This document shows, piece after piece, positions 1 to 13,983 of a stretch of DNA of 64,000 nt. This DNA comes from Circinella umbellata (taxonomy: Eukaryota; Mucoromycota; Mucoromycetes; Mucorales; Lichtheimiaceae): contig JAIWNF010000015.1 in assembly GCA_025093555.1 (NCBI GenBank), forward strand, positions 62,001-126,000. The letters run 5' to 3'. Below the pieces are notes generated by a model, which saw nothing but the letters and a program-made list of their open reading frames with translations, had not been told where the DNA came from and ran no database searches. Position 1 is the stretch's first letter, and every line of letters starts with the position of its first letter. The translations under genes and the position numbers were made by a program.

Positions 1-3000
1 AGAATAGGTTGTTGTTGTTGTGTATAGTTGAGTGAAGAAATATCTTTGATCAGTTCAACATAGCCTTTTTATATTCTTTTTTTTATTTGTTATTCTCCAC
101 GAGAATGTCTTTATATTTGCCAAGATTTTTCAAAATTACTCAATATGTTCTAGGTACTCTTCTTGTATTAATAGTAAGTCTGTTTTGGCGCGGAGTACCA
201 TCACTCTTAAAGAAGTGAGTATCCTAATATTAAAGATCTGATATCTCTTATTATCGGTCCATCCCGTCTTTAAATAAAGAGAGTGTTTTTTTATATGAGC
301 AAGAGTGTACGTATCACACACGTTGTATTAATAATCATCTACTTATTATCGTTGATATATTCCGTCTTTGAAAACGGAAAACGTACATGTTTTTTTTGTA
401 CGTACGTATACTACTATATGACTGTGATTGAGTTTATTTTTTTCATTTTTTTGGCTAACCTATCGATAAACAGAGCTTCGTTAAACAAGTAAAAAAAAGG
501 TAAAAACGACCGCTACATATTACAATATCTTCCTTCAACATATAATATTTAAGTTATATATACCATTATAGACATTCTCAAATTATATTAAAAGATACAT
601 ATTGGAGTAGACTTTTATTATAATATATGTTGTACTTCATCAAATATGTATTATTTTTATTATCAACAGAAAATACATAGAAGACAGTGTTGTTTCATGC
701 TGCTGAGATATCTGTTGTTGTACTTTTTTTTTTGCTCGCTATACCGTCAAAGTCTAAGAATAGTTTTTACGATGCTATTTTCTACAATATGAAAATAAAA
801 TAAAATGATTGATAGTAGCGGTATAAGCGTTTATAAAAAAAATTGCTAGGTTTATAATAGTTTAGTAGATACACCAAAAAAGAAACACCAATAGAGTTTT
901 TACCGTACGTACAGTGCCTCTACTTCCAAAGTTTGTAAACTTACAACACTCGCGATGTTTATTTTTATTATTGATGCACCCCCGCTCTGTAGATACATGG
1001 ACGTAAAAAGAAATGTATAGTGTATAAACAGAATGATTAACTTCTCCTTTAAAAATTGGCTCGATTTTGTAATTGTGTCTTGGTAAGAAATTAGTATGCC
1101 TCTATACCGTCGTTCAGCTATCAACATAATAATAAAAAAAATGATACGTTTATCAATCTGTACATTTTTATCAAATATTTGACATTTCTTTTTTTAGTTC
1201 ATTTGCTATCAATGTTGAACATGTATGCATTAACTCTTCCCATTAAATCGCCGCTACATCTTGATTTTTAAGATGGGAGGATTTGCCAAGCTTTAGAAAC
1301 AAAGCGGGTCGGCTTTGAGCGAGTTGTGAAGAAATGATTCAGATTTTGCTTTTGATTATAGAACAGGATTTTCATTAATGGTTGGGGTACCTTGATTTTC
1401 AATTTGGTGTGACACCAATTTCCGTTTCTGCCTTGGGTACGTAGACTAAACCTTTTTTAAACTTATGGAACAGTTATTTTTATTTTGCGGAATGTCGCTT
1501 ACAACATAACTGATAGCTGGTAGCTGATGATAATATCAGAAATAACATTACATAACAACTACATAGACACATATTACCATTTCACTCTCAGTGATATCTT
1601 GGCAGACAGGACTTTTTTCAACTATCTGTAGAAATCTCGAATATATCCCAACACAATATCATCAAGCGCAATCACAAATCTTCCTGCAGTTACTCCTCAT
1701 CGGTTGATTCAAAAGTATTTCCCATTTTACTACAATTTCAAAGAATGCATAAGATACCAATGGAGCCTCTAAGAAAACCCATGTTTGTATAATCTAAGAC
1801 AGTTTATTAACCCAAATATAATTACTACATAAGAACCCCGTTAATTTCAAACTTACATCCACCATTCTTAGTGTGAAAATAAAGAAAATGTGAAAATTAT
1901 CGGGACTAGATATAATCATGTACTTCAAAGAAAAGACTAATAGGATAGAGATAATGCATACATACAAACCACTTAAATGTTGCGACTATCTTTCAGGAAA
2001 AATATAAATACGTAAACATTTTTATTCGTTCCACCTTTATTACCAATGTAACTTTATATTTTTTTTTCTACTATTTACTAGCCAACTAACAGTGACTTTT
2101 ACAAAATAATATAAGAATATCGAATGGTTGGTGAAAGTCAACTCCAAAAACATGTAAAAATTAAGCAACTGTTAGGTTGATGGAAAAAAAAAGAATCCTC
2201 AGGAGCCCAAAGTGCCAAAATCTGCCCGAGTTTCATGACGTTATGCGCTAAACTTCAAAATAAGTTATTTGGCTGATATATAATTATTAGACGAGAAAAT
2301 GCTTATCTGAATACAATTAATCTTAAAGATTACTGATACAAGAAAATCAGCGTATAATATATAATCATAAGTGCGCATAATGCTCCCGTTAAGGTTTCAA
2401 CCCCCCTGCTTTTAATACATTGAAAGTGAAATAAATGAGAATGTGAAAAAATTTTATTATGTCAATTTTTCCATTCCCTGATTTCTGTGAAAATAATGAG
2501 GATGTGAAAGTTAACGAATATGAAATTAACAGGTTCTTTCTGTAACTGCTAATAAAGAGATGGGTAATAATACATAAATAAGAGATATTCCCCGTAGATA
2601 ATATAAAGGAAAGAAAAGAAAGAATGGGTTGAGAAGAAGTGTCTTCAAAGTAAGAAAAAAAACAGAGTTTGTCAAATGTCATCAAAAAAACACGTTCTTG
2701 TGCTTCTATACAAACTGTTTTAAATTTAAAGAATGGTGAACAAATTTCAAAATAAAATATTTTAATTGACACGTAAGCGTAACTTTATCTCTTTTATTAG
2801 TTCTTTTAACAACATATTATATCTTTAGCTACAGTAAACTAACGCGTTTAATACATAAAAAAACGAATTTATTACCAATAAAAATAAAATAAAACGGCTT
2901 TGAAAGTTCTCTAAACGACCAATTAATAATGAATTTATCATTTACTTATTAAAATTAAGCACCTTTTTTACATAGCGATATATCTTTATCGTGCAATGGT

Positions 3001-4872
3001 AAAAAGGAGTCCAAACTTGCAAACACGCCCTTTTTTCCACAGGATTAACGTGAAATAGTAAAAGAAAAAAGTAAAGAACTCCACGAACCTTTTTTGACCC
3101 TTTTATGATCAACGTGACAATAGAGTATAATAGCATCTAAAACACGAAACAGATCCTGAAACACCCCAAAACACAAAGAGAAAAAAGTTACCCCTTTTTT
3201 ATAACTTTTCGTGATCGGTTTTCAAATTTGGCTTTCCGTAGTCATGACTGATTTTAAATACAGAAAAGGGGGGGCATGTGATGTTGCTAAGTAACAAATA
3301 TTGCATGAATAAAATAAAAAAAAACATAAAGGGAATGATAAAAAAAGAAACCTGTTCAAATGATTAAAGAAGTACCCAAATTGTCTATAATATGCCGATC
3401 CATTTATTTTAAACTTCTTGTCACTAATTGTTTCACAAAGCAACTCCGAAAGAGCACAGACCTCCTTAAGGATCATCCCCATTTTTTTTTTGAGAAGGGA
3501 ACTAACAAAAAAAAATATTCCAAAGAAAAAGAAACATGTTTGAAATTTACGTCTTTGAAATGTTACCCTTCACTACGCGAAAAAAATCATTATTTTATGC
3601 TAATATACTGCTGATAACTAAGGAACATACATACTACAAAAGAAAAATTATACGTAATATTGCTTTAGTATTACATAAGGAAACATATTATATATATATA
3701 TATATATACAGTAACTTTCCATTAAGTAGATCCTTTCCTAAATGTGAATGTTTGTAATAATTTACTTTTTAATTATAAGCTGAAAGATACAGAACATAAT
3801 GTAATATTACATTAAGATGAACAACATATTGAAAAGTTAAACAATTTATTTATAATTTAACTCTAATTGTTTAGGAAAGTATTATAAATTTGCTAATAAA
3901 TAAGAATAATGCAAGCTATCTACATATATAATTATATCATCATGAAGTTCTTATTATCATATTATTAAATATCAAGAGCTATTAAAGAAAGTCTATTATA
4001 TACATGTTTAAAGTCTTTTTCAAGATATGTAATGTGATAAAAATAATTTAAATATAGAAGATGGCATGCTCAAAGGCCTCGAAGTTGAATTAAGCACAGT
4101 TGCGTTGTGCAAAAATTGACTTTTGTAATAATAAAGAGGCTAAATAACATACATTTTCTTCGTATTACTTCCATTGAACATATGCTGGTACAGTATAATG
4201 ATTTTTTTTGAGGCTATCAACCTCTCATACAAAAAAACATACCCCCACCCCTTTTTTATTACTATAAAGGAAAAGAAACAACTTGAAAAACAAAATAGTT
4301 GCTTTTTCCATATACGGGTTTTTTGTGCCCAAAATCCAACTTTCGTGTTTTGTGGGGGGGGAGGAGATAGCACGACTTTTTGGTACTATCGTTGCCAAGC
4401 AAAAGAAAACAGAAACACGTCGACTGTGGAGTAGCTGATCATCATCTCTTTTCATTGTGTAACATCACCTGGAGGGGATTTATCCTTTTGTCAACTGCAA
4501 GATAATATCTGAACATGATCCATGAAAGAAAAAAAACATTTAAAATAGTATCAAAGAGGATCACTATGATGCCGCTGAAACCGTAAATCATATCACTGGG
4601 ATTTAGATTATTACATTAAACTTTCTGTTTTTCTTGAAAGAGGATATACAACATAGGTTATTGATAATCTATTTTTGGATATCCTTCTATGTGATAAATA
4701 TTTTTGCTATATAGATGTTATCCCATCTCTGTTTATGTAAAAAAAAGTGAGCATCCTGTGCAGTAACAGAAGCGTTTTAAACAAAATATAAAATAAAAGA
4801 AGCGCGAAATTTAAGAATATTTTTATAGATATTGATATTGATTAGATTATTTTTTTTCTTGCTTTTTATTAA
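1..4872. other. Gene-free AT-rich stretch
   Basis: I see no supportable gene, RNA gene or complete transposon here. All open frames are short and AT-rich, and none shows a recognisable motif or exon structure. The stretch contains homopolymer runs, GTACGTAC-like motifs and a short (TA)n run near 3690-3709. It may hold decayed transposon sequence, but no terminal repeats were recognised. The right end is the 3' flank of the phosphoesterase gene that runs leftward. Confidence 0.5.
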
Positions 4873-7709
4873 TCATGATGATGTTCGACAATTCTTTGCC
4901 CACTGTTTTTTGGCAAATTTAATCCACATGGTATCTGTTTTGATTTGTGAATCACCATATACTGATTCAATATTGACTTGTTTTCCAAGCAGCAAATCTG
5001 TTGCATTCTTTATATATTTAGCACTATAGTCGGTGAATACAATATCTACCGTTGGGCTATCCGGAATTCTGGAACCAATGAAATGAGGAAGCTCGTAATT
5101 AAGTCGAGGTGTATGTTTCGTATCATCACCTATTTACAAACATTTTTTTTATAAAACATTATAAGAACTTGGCTTATACTATTACAGTAGTAAACTAAAG
5201 CGTCGTTATTCAATGTAATCCAATATACTAATACTTTACCATCAGTACCAAGGTCGTCGATCGTGGTGTGACCAGGAGTTTGTATTGCTCTGCGGTCAAC
5301 AAAACTCTGAGACTCTTGGTCATCACAAGAGAATGGAGTAAAATTATTTATAGAATAGTAAGATCTCTTTTTATGTCCGTCACCAAAATCCGCTTTATTT
5401 GCTTCTTCAAGAATCTTGGGTGCCAAGTCAACTGGAATATTTGCAATATATTGCATGCTGTTTATAAACGGAGATACTTGTTCTACATTATCCAATGTAA
5501 AATAGCCTTTATAAATATCAAAACGAGTGGTTCCAGTATCGAAAATAAAGTAGGGTGGAACCGGTCTATTATAATCCGTTACTGCTAGCGGTAATACCTC
5601 TAATATATAACAGAACACATTTATTTTTTGTTAAAGATAACTTGGCAACAAGATTGGTGGTATATAACAGCATCATTGATTTAATCTATTGTTACCATCT
5701 ATGGTTAGCTTATATATGCTTGCAGAATCATTAACTGGAACGTCATTTCGATAATACGTTTGTGGTGCACAACCAATGGCTTTTAAAATCCCAAGTTTAT
5801 TTCTCCATTCTGTAATATTCTTTGTAATATCTTCACCAAGAGTAGTGTCAAAATTGGATACATCGCCATTGTCGATTGAATGAAAGATATATGAAGCGCG
5901 GTTTTGATCCAAGTAGCGTCGTTTGAAAACAAGGCCTGGAGGTGGATTTGAAGGGTATTCATTCTCGATTTTTCGTTGATTAATTAATTTTTTATGCTGA
6001 TTTTGTTTTTGGACTCCTTGTATCGAAAAAAACCCCACAGTCTCCATGAATCTTCCAGAAGCGATACCAGCTGACCATTCATCATATAATGCGAAATCAC
6101 GAATATGTAAATGACCACCAAGAACAGCAATAGGTTTATATGGGTAATGTTCCCGGATTGCTTTGCGTACAACATTTAAATCGGGCAGTCGAAGACCTGC
6201 ATGGCCTATAAGTACCTGATTATACATATATATATATATATATAAGAGGACATTAATACATATTTTTTTTCTGCTTGTGGCCATTCTTCTAGGCTCTGAT
6301 AAGATACAATCAAGATGAGAATTAACGAGGAATAAATTATGTAATGAAAATTGTGGACTTACAACCACATCTGGATTATGGGATGATAATGCTTCTTTAA
6401 ACCATGGTTGTTGAATTTCATCTTCTGCTTTTTGCACGACTGACATATTTCCATTACCTTTAAAATCAAATAAGAATCCAAAGGCTAGTATAGTTGTACC
6501 GAATTCACCTTCAAAGTAGGTATATTTCTCACTAATGTATATACATACATATATGACATTTAATTACATTATGCACATACAAATACCAGAAAACCAAGCT
6601 GGGTGAATTTCGATTGAAAAGCAAATAACTATAATATATATATATCCTCTTACCCAAAAGGTACAGTTTTACCACTGTGTAGATCTTTGAAATATACGTT
6701 CGATGCAAGATAACGCTTATTCCAATGCGGCACATATTCACGGTAAGTATGTTCAATCACATCATTCACTGTTCATTATTTAAAAATAGCATTCAAGTAA
6801 ATACAGAGTGCATATCAAATTTATAACGGAGATAGTAAGGAAAAGGGGTGTATCTTGTGACTTACGATAAAGTTCATGATTTCCTAATAAATGTTATGCA
6901 TAGCAAATAAATAAATAAAAGCGCCATCAATTTATATTACCATCAAATACAGTCTAAAAAACTAATACATTACCAACAGTAAGTAAATCATAAGGAATAT
7001 GGGTCAAAATAGGTTGACTTATTCTACCGTGAGGAGTTGTTACATCACTTAACCCGTTGCCTAAGAAGCCAAAAAAAAATGATCAATTTTACCATAACAG
7101 CCACTTTATAGCAAGTGTGAAAAATGGAGCATACTCACCGTCATGTGTGTCCCCCGTATCAACCACGAAAAGATCTTTTTTCAACGAGCGTGCTTTCTCT
7201 TTCATACGGATCTACAGTAAAAAAAAGGATTATTATCACTATTATTATTTTTTGATATTTGAATATGATAATCCAGTAAGCCTACAATAAATGAATAAAG
7301 GTCTCCGAGATCACCATTATACGAGCCTTCATGTGTATGACCCTGATAAAAGGGAAGCAAACGTTAGTACAAATACGTAAGTTTACTACATAAAGGATAC
7401 CATGACTTTTTCTATCGAACCTCAAGCCACCCTAAATTTGTACGAAATATAGTCTTTATATGTAAGTCCTTTTTCTGAAAAAGAAATATGTAAAACATGC
7501 TATCAGACCAACCAAAACAAATGAAGTTGTTTGTTACCATGGATATCGGTTGTATGAATAAAATTTAAATCACCCCATTCTAGTGGGTTCAAGTCTATTT
7601 TTGGTGTTGGTGGAGCATCTGGTTGTTCACGTTTTGTCAAAGAAGATGATAGTGGAAAAGAATAAACATGAGCAAAAAATAGCGTCAAAAACGCCAAATA
7701 GATGATCAT
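4873..7709 (-). CDS. Secreted calcineurin-like phosphoesterase / 5'-nucleotidase family protein (yeast YHR202W-like)
   Basis: Eleven exons read right to left: 7709-7538, 7431-7421, 7342-7286, 7211-7139, 7060-6974, 6883-6866, 6768-6654, 6531-6363, 6215-5696, 5599-5186 and 5129-4873. They total 1893 nt (630 aa). The chosen start gives a hydrophobic signal peptide (MIIYLAFLTLFFAHVYS). The metallophosphatase motifs follow in order: HTTDIHGW, GHTHEG, VVDTGDTHDGNG, GNHE and a late GGHLHIRD. These supply the His/Asp metal ligands of the calcineurin-like fold. The C-terminal half fits the 5'-nucleotidase-type domain of the yeast YHR202W group. The signal peptide suggests secretion or a vacuolar/cell-surface site; the substrate is unknown. 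HGW and GHTH join in frame only through an 11-nt exon (7421-7431), and another exon is only 18 nt. The gene is divergent from the GGPP synthase 223 bp away. Family assignment is confident, exact function less so. Confidence 0.88.
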
Positions 7710-7932
7710 TGATAGGATAAAGAAATGAGAAGAGAAAAAAAAAAGATAGATAAAAGAAAAGCGGTGCAGAAATACTCCCTCCGCAACATTCACACAGCGT
7801 TCCGTGTGGCACTAAACTGGGCATGAAAAAGAGAGATCAGCCTTAATATATATATTTGACCCGCTTTTTTTTTTTCTTTTTTACCTCTCCTTTTTTTTAA
7901 CGAGTTTGACAACACTTTTATATTAAAAGAAA
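7710..7932. promoter_or_regulatory. Shared divergent promoter region (phosphoesterase / GGPP synthase)
   Basis: These 223 bases separate the start codons of two divergent genes, so both promoters must lie here or extend into transcribed DNA. Poly-T and poly-A tracts are visible near 7866-7900. No specific factor site was identified. Co-regulation is possible but not shown. Confidence 0.4.
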
Positions 7933-9295
7933 ATGAGTACAAGTCCAATTCCAAGTAATAATATGAAACCTTCTTATGATGATAATGTAGAGTAATCTCA
8001 TCTAAAGTGTATACAATTTTTCAGTTCTTCGAAAAAGACATCAACTCAATGACTATTATTTTATTTTCTTGGCATTACTCGAAAAATAAATAGATTTTAT
8101 TAGAACCCTATCAATACTTATGTGATCATCCAGGGAAAGATATCCGTGCAAAGTTAATTGCAGCTTTTGATGCTTGGCTTCAAGTTCCTCCCGAGAAACT
8201 TGAAGCAATTACTAAAGTTGTTCAAATGCTTCATACAGCAAGTTTAATGTAAGGCATACTTTTTTTTCGAGGGGGGGGATTCATTTAGATTTTCTCTTAT
8301 AAGAAAAATAACATTGACAATTCTCGATTTCCAAAAAAAAGGATCGATGATGTACAAGATGACTCTGAACTTAGACGAGCTGTTCCTGTTGCACATCACA
8401 TTTTTGGAATACCTCAAACTATTAATTCTGCCAACTATGTTTATTTTATGGCTTTACAAGAACTTTTGAAATTTGAGAACCCAAATATGGTGACAATATA
8501 TACCGAAGAATTATTGAATTTACATCGTGGACAAGGAACAGAATTGTTTTGGCGTGATTCACTTACGTGTCCTACAGAAGAGGAGTATGTTGATATGGTA
8601 AACAATAGTAAGTTATCTGGGGTTTTGGTTTTCAGGAATATGAATGGGCTGAATGGTAAATTTATTAAAACTGACACAACCTTGGGGAATATATCTATAT
8701 TAGAAACGAGTGGACTACTCAGATTAGCCGTTCGACTGATGCAAGAAGCAAGCAGCAGTACAGTGTAAGAACTCTTTATTGTATTTGGAATAGTAGAAAG
8801 AGTAATAATATTCATGCGTCTCAACATTTTTTTTCGTTATTTCAGTGATTACACCTATTTGGTCAATATCATTGGGATTCATTTTCAAGTCCGCGATGAT
8901 TACATGAATTTACAATCAGATACTGTAAGCAAATGTTATTTTTCTTGTGTAAGAAAGTATAAAAGTAATAGCTAATTTAATTTTTAATGGATTAAATCTA
9001 GTATTCGAAAAATAAAGGATTCTGTGAAGACCTTACAGAAGGTAAATTCTCCTTCCCTGTAATTCATGCCATTCGAGCCGATCCAACAAATCGTCAATTG
9101 CTTAATATTGTCAGTCAAAAACCAACAGCAGTTGAAGTAAAACAATATGCTTTGGAGATTATTCAACGAACAAAAACATTTGAATACGTAAAAGAGTTTT
9201 TAAGAAAAAAAGAAGAAGAAGCACGTAGAGAAATCGAATCATTAGGAGGGAATACTTTATTAGAACGAGTGATGGATTCATTATCTATAAAATAG
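7933..9295 (+). CDS. carG: Geranylgeranyl diphosphate synthase (CarG/Bts1 type)
   Basis: Six exons (7933-7986, 8094-8248, 8342-8607, 8704-8764, 8846-8924, 9002-9295) total 909 nt and give 302 aa, the normal size for fungal GGPP synthases. The enzyme condenses isopentenyl diphosphate with allylic diphosphates to make C20 geranylgeranyl diphosphate, used for protein prenylation and, in Mucorales, for carotenoid-derived sex hormones. Motifs in order: ILLEPYQYL near the N-terminus, the first Asp-rich motif [14 protein letters not shown], the MVNNKTSGL segment, and the second Asp-rich motif VRDDYMNL. The end of exon 1 is the least certain boundary. I chose the GT at 7987 because it joins in frame to the conserved ILLEP segment. 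The gene symbol follows the Mucor orthologue. Confidence 0.93.
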
Positions 9296-10105
9296 CTTTT
9301 TTTTTATCACAAATTATTCCCGCCCCCCATCTTTCCTCTGCTACTACTAACTGCTACTTCTATTATAACTATCCTATTATGACTTATTGAAAGAAGCACC
9401 ATTCAATAATAATACTAATAATAATAATAACAAAGACACCCTATATATTATGGCAACTGTGTAACACCTTGAGAGTAGACTTTATATCAGACTAAAAAAC
9501 ACATATTCTTTTATGAATGATTTGTAATATGAACTTGTTTCTTTACACTGCCCAAGAAAATAAGGCTTAGTCTATTTGTTATATAATATACGTAGTACGT
9601 AGCTGCTTCATTTTTTTTTAATTTCAATTTCAAAGTATAGTAACAATGCTACGTTAAAACCAAAGTTAATATCATATACGGGTATGATATTATTTTCACT
9701 GAACACGCAAAGGTTCTGTTTTCTGATGTAGAGTAAACCTATACTATCACTTTGATATCAAAAAAGAGTATATCATATTATATATTATTATTATTATTAT
9801 TATTATGATATTCCAAAAGTTGTTGCCACAGATTGTCGACAAATGACTGTTGTAGTAGTGGATCTCAGTCAGAACTCTGATAAATTGGTAACCATGCATA
9901 CAAGGGGATGCGTCCTAGAATAATATTCAAGCTAAAATTTTCCTCCGTTCAATGGAAAACCAAACTTATCATTCTCAGCATATATTATTTAATAGAAGAT
10001 GTATAAAAATGATTTCTAGCATTTTCGTTTCATTCTGGTTTTTTTTCTGTTACAGTATTACTAAAAACGTAACTGCTACCCTCTCTTTTTTATTTATCCT
10101 GCAGT
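9296..10105. other. Intergenic region
   Basis: This is the 3' flank of the GGPP synthase and the upstream region of the first anchor-A gene. It contains a (TTA)n microsatellite near 9784-9805. A TGCAG sits directly before the start codon at 10106 and could be a splice acceptor of an untranslated first exon. No gene seen. Confidence 0.45.
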
Positions 10106-11342
10106 ATGGTTCATTGGAAATCAATTGTTTCTTCTGTATCCATTATTACTACCATTGTATCTGCAAAATCATCACCTTTAAGCAAACGTGCAATTGAAAC
10201 TGTTTGTCCTCCTTTTGATATTACATGGACTACTGGCTTGGTAAAAGAATGAAATAGAACATTTACTTAACATTAGATTATATTTAATGTTTATGTGTAA
10301 TATATATTAGATCGCTACATTCCAAGCCCTTTTCTTGAATGGATTCGATGCTGTACGTTATCAATCTATAAAACGCTAAAAAGTATATGTGTCCAGAGTG
10401 TTTGTTCCTTTTCAGAATATATGAGCCCGAATAATATTATACACTAACTAAGCATCTTTCCTCTGATGGGCTTTTTTAACTTAAATTATAACAACAGACA
10501 AGTGATGGGAGTGTCGAATGTCCAACAGCAAGATCTGAAATAGAAGGTGCTTTGGTTGTTGGGGGCTATTTAAGAGCAGAAAATTACGACTTTAACACAC
10601 TTGGAGGCGTCGAATGCTCTTCAGAATTTGAACCTACGCTTAGTGACCATGGCCTTGCCGTATTTGGTGACACAGAAGTATCTAACGTCGCTGTCAATGG
10701 ACACACGGCCTTAATAGGTAGTAGTAGTGATACTTCTGCCATTCAAGGATTGACACCTAGTTGTCAAATACAAGCATTATCTGAGTATTGGGGTGATACT
10801 AAAGTATCTGATGCAGAAGATGCAGCACTTCGTGCATCATTAATTCTTTCGGACTATCTACCTAATTATGTCATGGATAGTAGAGGCACGGTGACTAAGA
10901 TGCGTGACACTACCAGTAATGAGTTTGCCGTTTTTACATTCGACCCTTGTGATTCTTCAACAGTATCCTGTGTACCCCCTTTGAGTTCTCCGCATCACTC
11001 TGATGCTAGTGGCTTTCTCTATAATGATGACTCTACTTTCAATGGGCTTCAAGGCGATTTACCTCCTGAAGGCGTCACTGTGGTGTTCAATATTCCTATT
11101 CTACATGGAACTGATTTGACTATTCTGAACAAGAAGATTGCTAGTGGTGTCGCCTCTCCTTGTCGTACAATTTTTAATATTTACCCTGTCGATACGACAG
11201 GAAATTATCATTTTTCCGATGGTATTGTATTTTACCGCAATTTTGCAGGTATCATGCCTGGTTTCATTCTGGCACCACGAGGTAAAATATAAACAGAGCT
11301 ATAAATAACATAATCGGGCAGTCAATGTTTCGTCTTTAACAT

Positions 11343-11373
<31 letters not shown>

Positions 11374-11876
11374 ATGTAATAGTTTCGATTGTCGATAGTG
11401 CGAACGGATATTTTCAAGGTCAAATTATTGGAAATAATTATCAATGGGCATCGGATAGTCCAGGAGCCAATATTCGGCGCTTTGACCAATGTGACTATTT
11501 CCAAGGATGTTTTCCATATAAAGAACAAAGTATATGAATTGACGAGGACTTAATTATTATTCATTTATATAAATACTATCGTGTATTAATTTACAATTGT
11601 ATATTATATTATATTGTAGCTCCTCAACTGTTTCCTGTCACGGTATATGTAACAGAGCCTACAAAGACAGTCTTTACTGATGCAACAGTGACTATTTCAC
11701 CACACAAAAAAGGAAAACACCATGAAGATAAGAAGAAAGAATGGGGAAAAAAGAAATACTTTGAATGGCATCACCAGAACAAGGGAGACCGTAACGATTG
11801 GGATACCAATAAAAAAAGCTGGGATCAAAAGAAGGGAGGATACGATAGGGATTGGGAAGATGATAAAAAATGGTAG
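10106..11876 (+). CDS. Secreted choice-of-anchor A domain protein, paralogue 1
   Basis: Five exons (10106-10240, 10311-10352, 10498-11281, 11383-11529, 11620-11876) total 1365 nt and give 454 aa. An N-terminal signal peptide (MVHWKSIVSS...TTIVSA) precedes a globular region of roughly 350 residues. This region has the layout of the choice-of-anchor A (collagen-binding/adhesin-like) domain: FQALFLNGFDA, EGALVVGGYL, a segment of DAALRASLILS type, FTFDPC, STFNG, VVFNIP and FILAPRG. A cysteine pair (QCDYFQGCFP) follows. The last about 60 residues are lysine-, aspartate- and tryptophan-rich (KKSWDQKKGG, DWEDDKKW). Similarity to the downstream gene is clear in domain order, in the CR-T-IYN-YPV motif and in the tail, so the two are tandem paralogues. 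An extracellular or cell-wall role is inferred. No enzyme motif was seen. Domain naming is from memory of the family. Confidence 0.78.
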
Positions 11877-12238
11877 CTCCTCCTTGGTCTAGTAGTCAAG
11901 ATTGTAATAATGTCACTATAATAGAGCGCTTTACAATTGTATGTAATCAACATTCTTTTTTATACCAAAAATGATAAGCTATATTCTCATGATAGTAATA
12001 GTGTTACCAAGATCACCCCTTATTTTAATATAATGATAAGATATAGACTTTGCTATAAATCATATAAAAATTTTAAGACTATTTTTGATTTTAATGGTTA
12101 CTTTAGTTCTTTTTCTTTAATACCAAAACATTCCTTATATCATGTTCAAGTTATTCTCTTGTTCTAATCAATAAAAAGCATTGTCGGTGTTTACAATTAG
12201 CTTTAAAAAGTTGAAGTAAAAACTAATAAGGGGGTTGT
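11877..12238. other. Intergenic region up to the LINE insertion
   Basis: This is AT-rich 3' flank of the first anchor-A gene with no gene. Its last 14 bases (12225-12238, AATAAGGGGGTTGT) are the upstream copy of the direct repeat that also borders the LINE fragment at 13984-13997. Confidence 0.5.
12225..12238 (+). repeat. LINE target-site duplication, upstream copy
   Basis: AATAAGGGGGTTGT is repeated exactly at 13984-13997. The G5 core makes chance identity unlikely in this AT-rich background. Confidence 0.75.
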
Positions 12239-13786
12239 GCCATGATCGAACAAGTGCTGATACTTTGATATACCTTGGTTTCCCTTTATCATCATCTTCT
12301 GTACAACTGGATCAATTTATGTCAAACTTACTAGAAACTATTCAACGTCATTGTCAACTGCACCAACGACGAGGACTTTCTATACGCGGACGTGCAACCA
12401 TACTTAATGTATTGATATTATCAAAAATATGGCATATTATGCGCGTTATTGGAGCCCCTGTCCACAAGTTTCATTCCAAGCTTCGCAGCAATATCATCAA
12501 GTTTATCTCCCATCAAATGTTTCCAAAAGTCTCTTACCAAACATTATGTTTCTCAAGAGCACAAGGTGGGGTAGGTCTCTTAGAACCCATCACACAACAA
12601 AACGCTCCTCAGCTTCGATGGATTATACCAATGTTAGATGAACCAGCTACGTTTTCTGAACACACATTGTGTTTGATTCATCATATGGCTACTACCAGCA
12701 AATTCGACCCTGACCATCGTCTTTTACTCCTTGATTACAATGCACGCAAAAAAAATGTACTACCAACCGCTTCACCAGTCAGCATTATTTACCGCACTAT
12801 GGATCACCTATCACTCACCTATCCGTTCACATTGTCTATCACAATCGCTACCGCATACAACTACCAGCTACTAGTATCTTTGATATTCATCCTGATCACC
12901 ACCCTAAATCTCGACCTGGGTATTTTAAATTACAAATCAAGGATCTTTTACTTTTGACCCCCACTTACAACACTTACGTCCACTCAGCATAACTGACCAG
13001 CCACCTCATCCAATTCTACTTAAACGCTTCATCAAAGATGAAACTGATTTTCGCATTTTTATACGACCATTTTTCGCTCCTCTTACTCTCCCTAAGGATT
13101 ATCCTGGTGGTGGCCATCGAGGTGCGATTGGAAACATTGACTATTCACTTTTCTCCAACTTCCTACTCACACATAGCGCACTTTCCTCATACAAACCAAA
13201 AACATATCGCATCTTTATACAATAGCGACACAAGGCCTCCAGTAACATCAGCTCCAGCAGATGGAACAACTTCTGGTCTATTAAAATGGAGCATAGCGCG
13301 CGGAACATATTATTTCGTCTCTTCCACTCAACCATTCCAACAGGGAATTTGCTCCACCGAATTAGCCCATCTTTTCTCACAACTCCACACTGCCGTATAT
13401 GCCAGCATCCAACTGAGACGCTTCACCACTTCCTCATTGGGTGTCCCAAAAATAAACAAGTCTGGTTCCACACATGGCAAGAACTTTTCCACACCCGTCC
13501 TCCGCTTTACGCTATCCTTCAATCAATTGCTAAAAATGCAAGAGTTCGACAACACATCCCTAGTAACACCTTTTTCTCTATTTTCTCATATATCCTATTA
13601 TATATATGACGTGCTCATTGGGCCATGGTGTTTGATGAAAAACCTTTTTCTCCCTCAGCATGTTGCTACATAGGCCATCAATGCCATTCATACTCATATT
13701 CAACTATAACTTAACTCTCTTCTCCTCTCTTTTCCTCTCTTTTTATTTTCTTTATTTTAAATTTCTCCATATGTACGTAACGAAAA

Positions 13787-13830
<44 letters not shown>

Positions 13831-13983
13831 TTTACATTACAGCACTCCTTCCCGTTTGTTTTAATTATAACTTCTCTCTTGTACTATTGTCACTTGCAGG
13901 CGCAATAATATCACTTCTATCGAACATGTTATTGTATTAAATAAAATATCACGGAGTTCTAACCAACTCTCATACAAAAAAAA
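12239..13983 (+). mobile_element. 5'-truncated, degenerate non-LTR retrotransposon (LINE) fragment
   Basis: The first open stretch (to about 12830) resembles the C-terminal part of a LINE reverse transcriptase, with motifs such as YLGFPL, LSIRGRATILN and RAQGGVGLLEP. A second frame, from about 12850 to 13609, carries the zinc-binding zf-RVT-like segment CRICQHPTETLHHF...GCP. The frames are broken by at least one frameshift and several stops, so no protein is expected. The element ends in a short A-run just before a 14-bp direct repeat that also precedes its 5' end, as expected for target-primed insertion. A 39-base A-run (13788-13826) lies inside, about 150 bp before the 3' end. The fragment sits between the two anchor-A paralogues. 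Confidence 0.8.
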
